In this document: piece after piece, positions 59,496 to 64,000 of the stretch
Layout: each line of letters begins with the position of its first letter
Position numbering within the stretch: position 1 is the stretch's first letter
Assembly (NCBI RefSeq): GCF_016808335.1
Contig: NC_053140.1
Coordinates: 28,266,086 to 28,330,085, forward strand
Length of the DNA: 64,000 bases
Direction: 5' to 3'
From: Panicum virgatum
Lineage: Eukaryota > Streptophyta > Magnoliopsida > Poales > Poaceae
The notes under the pieces: model-generated
Told to the model about the DNA's origin: nothing
Databases searched by the model: none
The model's input: the letters and a program-made list of their open reading frames with translations, nothing else
Program-made: the position numbers and the translations under genes

Positions 59496-59594
59496 GAGTT
59501 ATCTGAAGAACCGACTGCTTGGATCGATGTCAGCTCATAATCGGCCACCTTCAAGAAATCCTTTTCCCACGCTTGGCCAGAAAAATAGCTTACT

Positions 59595-60137
59595 CTAACT
59601 CCACGTGTGGGCTTCGGCCGATGCTATACTGAACGACGAATCGACAGACACTGCTTCAACAATGTCATCAATCCATTGTATGAGGCATTGATGCATGGTG
59701 GACGGAATACAACAGTTGGCATGAATCCAATCCCACCCCAACAGTAAGCTATACGAACCCTTGCCATTAATAACAAAGAAAGTAGTGGGAAGGGTCTTAT
59801 TGTCGATTGTCAAATCAACGCACAATGCCCACAATGCAGGAGACACAACTCCCTCAAAGTCCTTGAGCATCATGTCGGTCTTCGTCAAGTCATCATTGCT
59901 CTTTCCAAGCTTGCGTACCATTACGTAGGGCATTATGTTTACTGCTGCACCTCCATCTACAAGCATCTTTGTGGCCGGCTTGCCATTGACAAACCCTTTG
60001 AAGAATAGAGCTTTGAGATGTTGACGCTTGTCATCTTCTGGCTTCTCGAACGTGGCCGGCACTGGCTCTAGAGTCAACTGAGCCATCGCATCCCCTAACT
60101 CTGACTCTTCGTCACTATTGGCTTGTAGCGGAACCAC
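59595..60137 (-). pseudogene. Protease of the second gypsy element
   Basis: 180 aa. The active site reads VDGGAAVNIMPY, with the expected Asp present, unlike the first element's Asn. The end LLGWDWIHANCCIPSTMHQC matches the first element. The gag upstream is absent. Confidence 0.88.
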
Positions 60138-63100
60138 TCAAAATAATTTGGATTAAGTGCGCTAACCATTGTTGCAAGGCAATACTGATTCAACTCGCAC
60201 AAACCTCGGCAGTTCCTCGAGTAAACTCTCGACTAAAGCCACGATAAATCGGGATCGAATAAGCAAATACTCACACAAAGGCGAGTCCAGAGAGTACAAC
60301 AACACACATTTCATACATCACAAAGTTTTGCAGTGGGAATTGAAATTATTACAACCCAGTTCTTGAGAGTAAGATAGTGCTACAGAAGTTCCAACTACTA
60401 TAGTTCATCAGAGTTCTTTATTCAGTGGAAGGTAAAAAAACGACAATTAACGATAACATGACATCTCGATAAAGCCCGTACGAGACATCAATCTGCAGAC
60501 GAAGAGTCAGTGTTGGCTGAGGAAACAACCCACTCCACAGACCAACTCGGAGGTAAAGCAGTTAAACCAGCAATCACATCTTCAAAATCAATACATGAAA
60601 ACAAAGCCACAAGCAAGGCTGATTATACTAATACTCAGGAATGCTTACCCATCAACGGATTTACCTTAGTCTACTTAACTAGACATGTAAGGCTGTAAAG
60701 CTCTGGTGTTTATTTTGCTGAAAAGCAACTAAGAGTAGGTCCTTAATTTCAGATTTTAGCTCTCCATATTCTAGTTCAAATTAACCATTCTAGGTGAGCA
60801 ACTATCTCTAAACAATCAAGGTGGAAAAACATTAATCATCCATCAGACCATCACTATTCATCATCATCATCATGTTCCACTTGTTACTCTATGTGGCAAA
60901 AGTATTAATCAGTCTCATTGTCCGTGAGCGGCGGAACGATTCGAATCGAGTTTATTAACCTTGCAAGGCAAATCTAACACACACGCATGTGGAGTGAAGT
61001 CACCCATGCAACATTTCCCCTTTCTTCTTGTTTAGTGGGACAGGCCCACCGCCCTCGACTACAAGTACGACAACTCTGCACCCGCTGATGGTGGGGTGGT
61101 ATGTCCCACACTCCGGTCCAATCAGGTACTTAACCTTACCGATTACCATATTTCTCAGCATGTGGTTAGTATGTTTAAACGCTTAACAAAGCTACCACAC
61201 ACTGTAGCCTTAGTACCATTTTACTAAACCGGCGGGTCCCATGATCCCGCCCGTAATCCTTATGATTGCAGTATGTGATAAAATAGTCAGAACCTATCAT
61301 CTCGCGAGTAGCAGGAAACTACTCGACTTTTACTGGTCCTAGTTAGCAGAGCATCTAGTTGAGCTTAACTAAAGGTAAACATTATATAGGAATCTAGGAT
61401 CATGCATCTAAGGTTACAACCAACGCCTGAAAACTTAAATGCACAATAATTAATAAAACAACATAGATTGCGTAGATTGAAAATAATGGGAATTAGATGG
61501 ACCCGGGCTTGCCTTCCTGGGCACTGCTAGCCTTGGGCTCTTCCGAACTTTGGTTCGGGTCTTGGATCAATTCAAGAGCATTCACTTGCGCACTAGCGGT
61601 GTCGTCCTCGTACGATGGCACTAGTTTCGTACGTACCGTCAGCAAGATTGGCAGTTTCTATATGAATGCAATGATGAAATTTATTACAACATGATACAAG
61701 TCACATTCATTTCCTTCAATATAAAGTTGTAGTCCAAAATAACATGTTGTGTTGTGATGAACTTTTAGTTAACTTCATTTACTGGGCAATCATTTATAGA
61801 GTAGTTTATAACTTTACTTTACTTTATAAAATGAACTGGGTGGTGGTTTTTATTTCAAGTTATTATACATGAAGTTATTTGACTATTTCACTTCATAAGC
61901 TATAAACAATTTCTGAAGCTACAAAATTTACACAAGGTAGTACATCTAATCAGCAACTTGCAGTAAAAATTTCAGACAAAAATAGTAAAGCATGTATACA
62001 TGAAAATACTCAAAACAAATCATGTTTAAATAAAGATGAATTTGCACAAATCAAAATACAACAGTTATGCGGCTCAAAATTTTACAGAGCAGTCTAAAAA
62101 TGATTCTAAACACACTAATTAGTACAGAGAGTTGTAGAGTGTTTTTGGGTCTCAAATTTTTACCAGAGCTTACTTAAGCATGAGCATGCTACAGAAAAAT
62201 ATCAGCATTTAAATCCATCTATAACTTCAGTATTGCATTTACTCTTTTAAATACATGCATAAATATTCCAGCTAGTTTCTGTTAAGTAGGCATTCTCAAA
62301 CTTTTTGTACAACATGCACATAAATCTAGCATGGTTGTGAGTAAGTTTCATAGATAAAAACACACTATAGCTACCAGGAGAAAATATATCAGCAACTTAA
62401 GGTGACAGCAAGAGTAAATAATATCTCATGTTTTACCCCAGATCTGGTTCCCAAACTTTGCAGATAAATTCCATATTTTTCCAGCTACTATAGCTATTTA
62501 TCTCAATATAGTGTCATTTATAAGGATTAAATCATAACTCTATCTAACAGATCTAAAAATGTTCAAACTTGGACAGTGGTGTTCATCTAGCATTCTAAGA
62601 ACACATAAAAAGTTTCATGCACAGATCTGACCTAGAACATCCAGAAACAAATGGCAAAGTTTTATCTAGATCTAGCAAAGACTAGAGTTTCATCAAGCTA
62701 CAATTGTTTTATGGAGATCAAATTTTTACACAAAGCTAAGCATGGTATAAACTAACTCTCACCCAAAAATCACCCAAAGTTACAGAGTAGAACTTCTAGA
62801 ATAATTATAGTTTATTTAATCTAATATTTATCCTAGATTAAAGTGCAGAGACAGAAACAGAAGATGTGCATGTAATTTGCATTTTATTGTTTTTTCTACA
62901 AATTTCTATGCATTTTCAAAGTTTGCTGTTTTGAGTTCAAGCACATTTTGCAGATTAGACCTAGGAACTTTGGTTTCTTTTATAATGGGAGGTCCCTGGC
63001 CAACTGTTCAGAACAGGGGAGGGACTGGCGGCGCCGTTTTCGGTGAGGATGGTCGCTGGCGGTAGCGGCCCCGCAAGGGAAAAGAGAGAGGAGGTCCTTG

Positions 63101-64000
63101 CGCACCTTTTGGTGCCCGGGATTGGAGTAGAGGGGGGTCGGAGCAGGAGGCGCCACGGAAAGGGGCGGCGGCATCCAGGTGAGGACGTGAGGTGCAAGGG
63201 CGACGGCGGCGTGGTTTAACTTCGGGAGGATATGGTGCAGGTCGTGGGGTGCCGATTTGGAGCAATGTGGGGCGGAGGCGGTTGGTCTGCGGCGAGCTCA
63301 AGCTCGCAATGGCGGGCAGGGCGGGTATGCTCGCGCGTGCAGGGGTGTTGCCCCTTTTATAGGCGAGGGAGGGGGGGAGGAGGACCTGGGGGTGCCAATT
63401 GATGCCTGGGGGAGGTCGATTTGGCGCCTAGGCGCTCGACGGCGAGGTGGCGGCCCGGCGGGCGGCACTGTAGGGCGAGGGATGGCGTGGCAGGCGGCCA
63501 AAAGGTCCTGGGCGCGTGCAAGCTTCCGCGAGGCCAGCTGGGGGTGCCAGGGGCAAACTGGGGGTGGAATTGGCCGAAACCGGAGTGGTTTCGCCGTCCC
63601 TGGGAACCGGCGCCGGCATACGGGCGCTGTGAGAGGGAGAGGAGAGAGAGATGCTGTCAGGGGCAGTTTAGTAATTAGATTGAAGTTCGATGTTCAGATT
63701 GTAAACTCATTTTTTCTCCTTCAACCTGGCCTCAAATAAAAAACTTTTGAATATCATTTTTGTTCAGTTTTTCGAGATCTACAACTTTTGTTTCAGAAAT
63801 TTTTTCATTTGAGCAATGGTTTGTGAGTTATTTTAAAAGATTCAAAAACTCCATAAAAGGATCAATTTAATTTGTTTCATTGGGCTGAAATTTGGGCCCA
63901 CTTCCGATTAGGCACATGTCACTAATTGTACCAGAATTTTGTGTACAATATTTTTGTGAGGTGATTTGTACATGAAATATAGTTGAAGTATACTTTCTTT
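60138..64000. other. Repeat-like non-coding DNA
   Basis: No protein-like ORF. The GC-rich block 63000-63660 between AT-rich flanks, and phrases such as ATCTACAACTTTTGTTTCAG (63777-63796), resemble the long LTRs of some grass gypsy elements. No paired LTR is in the window, so I leave it unassigned. A CATCATCATCATCAT run is at 60855-60872. Confidence 0.4.

Larger units (their letters stand above)
57998..60137 (-). mobile_element. Internal fragment of a second Tat-like gypsy element
   Basis: On the minus strand the order is protease, RT and part of RNase H. There is no recognised gag, integrase or LTR. The protein is of the same type as in the first element (CIPSTMHQ, FMDGNAGYN, YIDDVVVKSKG). 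Frameshifts, stops and an internal deletion make it non-functional. Confidence 0.9.

Noticed and set aside
1..64000. CRISPR array, bacterial operon or phage region
   Set aside because: The introns, MITEs and plant protein families make this nuclear plant DNA; the tandem repeats lack regular spacer structure.

Overview
This is nuclear DNA of a grass, most likely a panicoid cereal or relative. The evidence is intron-containing plant genes with GC-rich first exons (fimbrin, LRR receptor kinase, PPR, RIO1), Stowaway and Tourist MITEs with TA or TTA/TAA target duplications, tRNA-derived SINEs, and nested Ty3/gypsy and Ty1/copia retrotransposons. There is no operon, CRISPR array, rRNA gene or convincing tRNA gene. 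I could not fix the species.

Layout. 1-12567: most of a minus-strand Ty3/gypsy element of the Tat-like group, with its 5' LTR complete at 11353-12567 and the end of its 3' LTR at 1-220. Between pol and the 3' LTR it carries two plus-strand (antisense) gene-like units: an acidic Ser/Asp-rich ORF, and a spliced gene with a plant mobile domain (PMD) and a coiled-coil tail. The element sits inside the gag of a minus-strand Ty1/copia element (12568-14934; LTR 13261-14934). 15904-17270: an E-type PPR gene with one frameshift. 17271-24364: non-coding DNA with two Stowaway-type MITEs and a SINE. 24365-30726: an intact 13-exon fimbrin gene (702 aa). 31640-32865: an unusual insertion whose two LTR copies point in opposite directions, flanked by a perfect 5-bp target duplication. 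33302-35509: three MITEs, the last close to the next start codon. 35679-38353: a two-exon ZAR1-like LRR receptor kinase (708 aa). 38354-50453: repeat-rich intergenic DNA with a Harbinger-like element carrying a 52-bp minisatellite, a long-inverted-repeat (MULE-like) structure, a SINE and MITEs. 50454-53488: a RIO1-type atypical kinase gene lacking its 5' exons, including the P-loop, with a Stowaway in one intron. 53489-57997: repeats, including a hAT-like element with an 8-bp duplication. 57998-60137: internal wreckage of a second Tat-like gypsy element. 60138-64000: non-coding, repeat-like DNA.

The host genes look unrelated in function: organellar RNA processing (PPR), actin bundling (fimbrin), membrane signalling (receptor kinase) and 40S ribosome maturation (RIO1). 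Neighbouring position here is ordinary plant synteny, not a pathway. The most unusual signals are (i) the heptamer AGCCGAT/ATCGGCT, about 40 copies by hand count across the first gypsy element on both strands in coding, intronic and LTR DNA, and also dense in the second Tat-like fragment; (ii) the inverted-LTR insertion; (iii) the antisense PMD gene and the hairpin array lying between it and pol; and (iv) LTRs that are about 99% identical around an element whose genes are heavily mutated.
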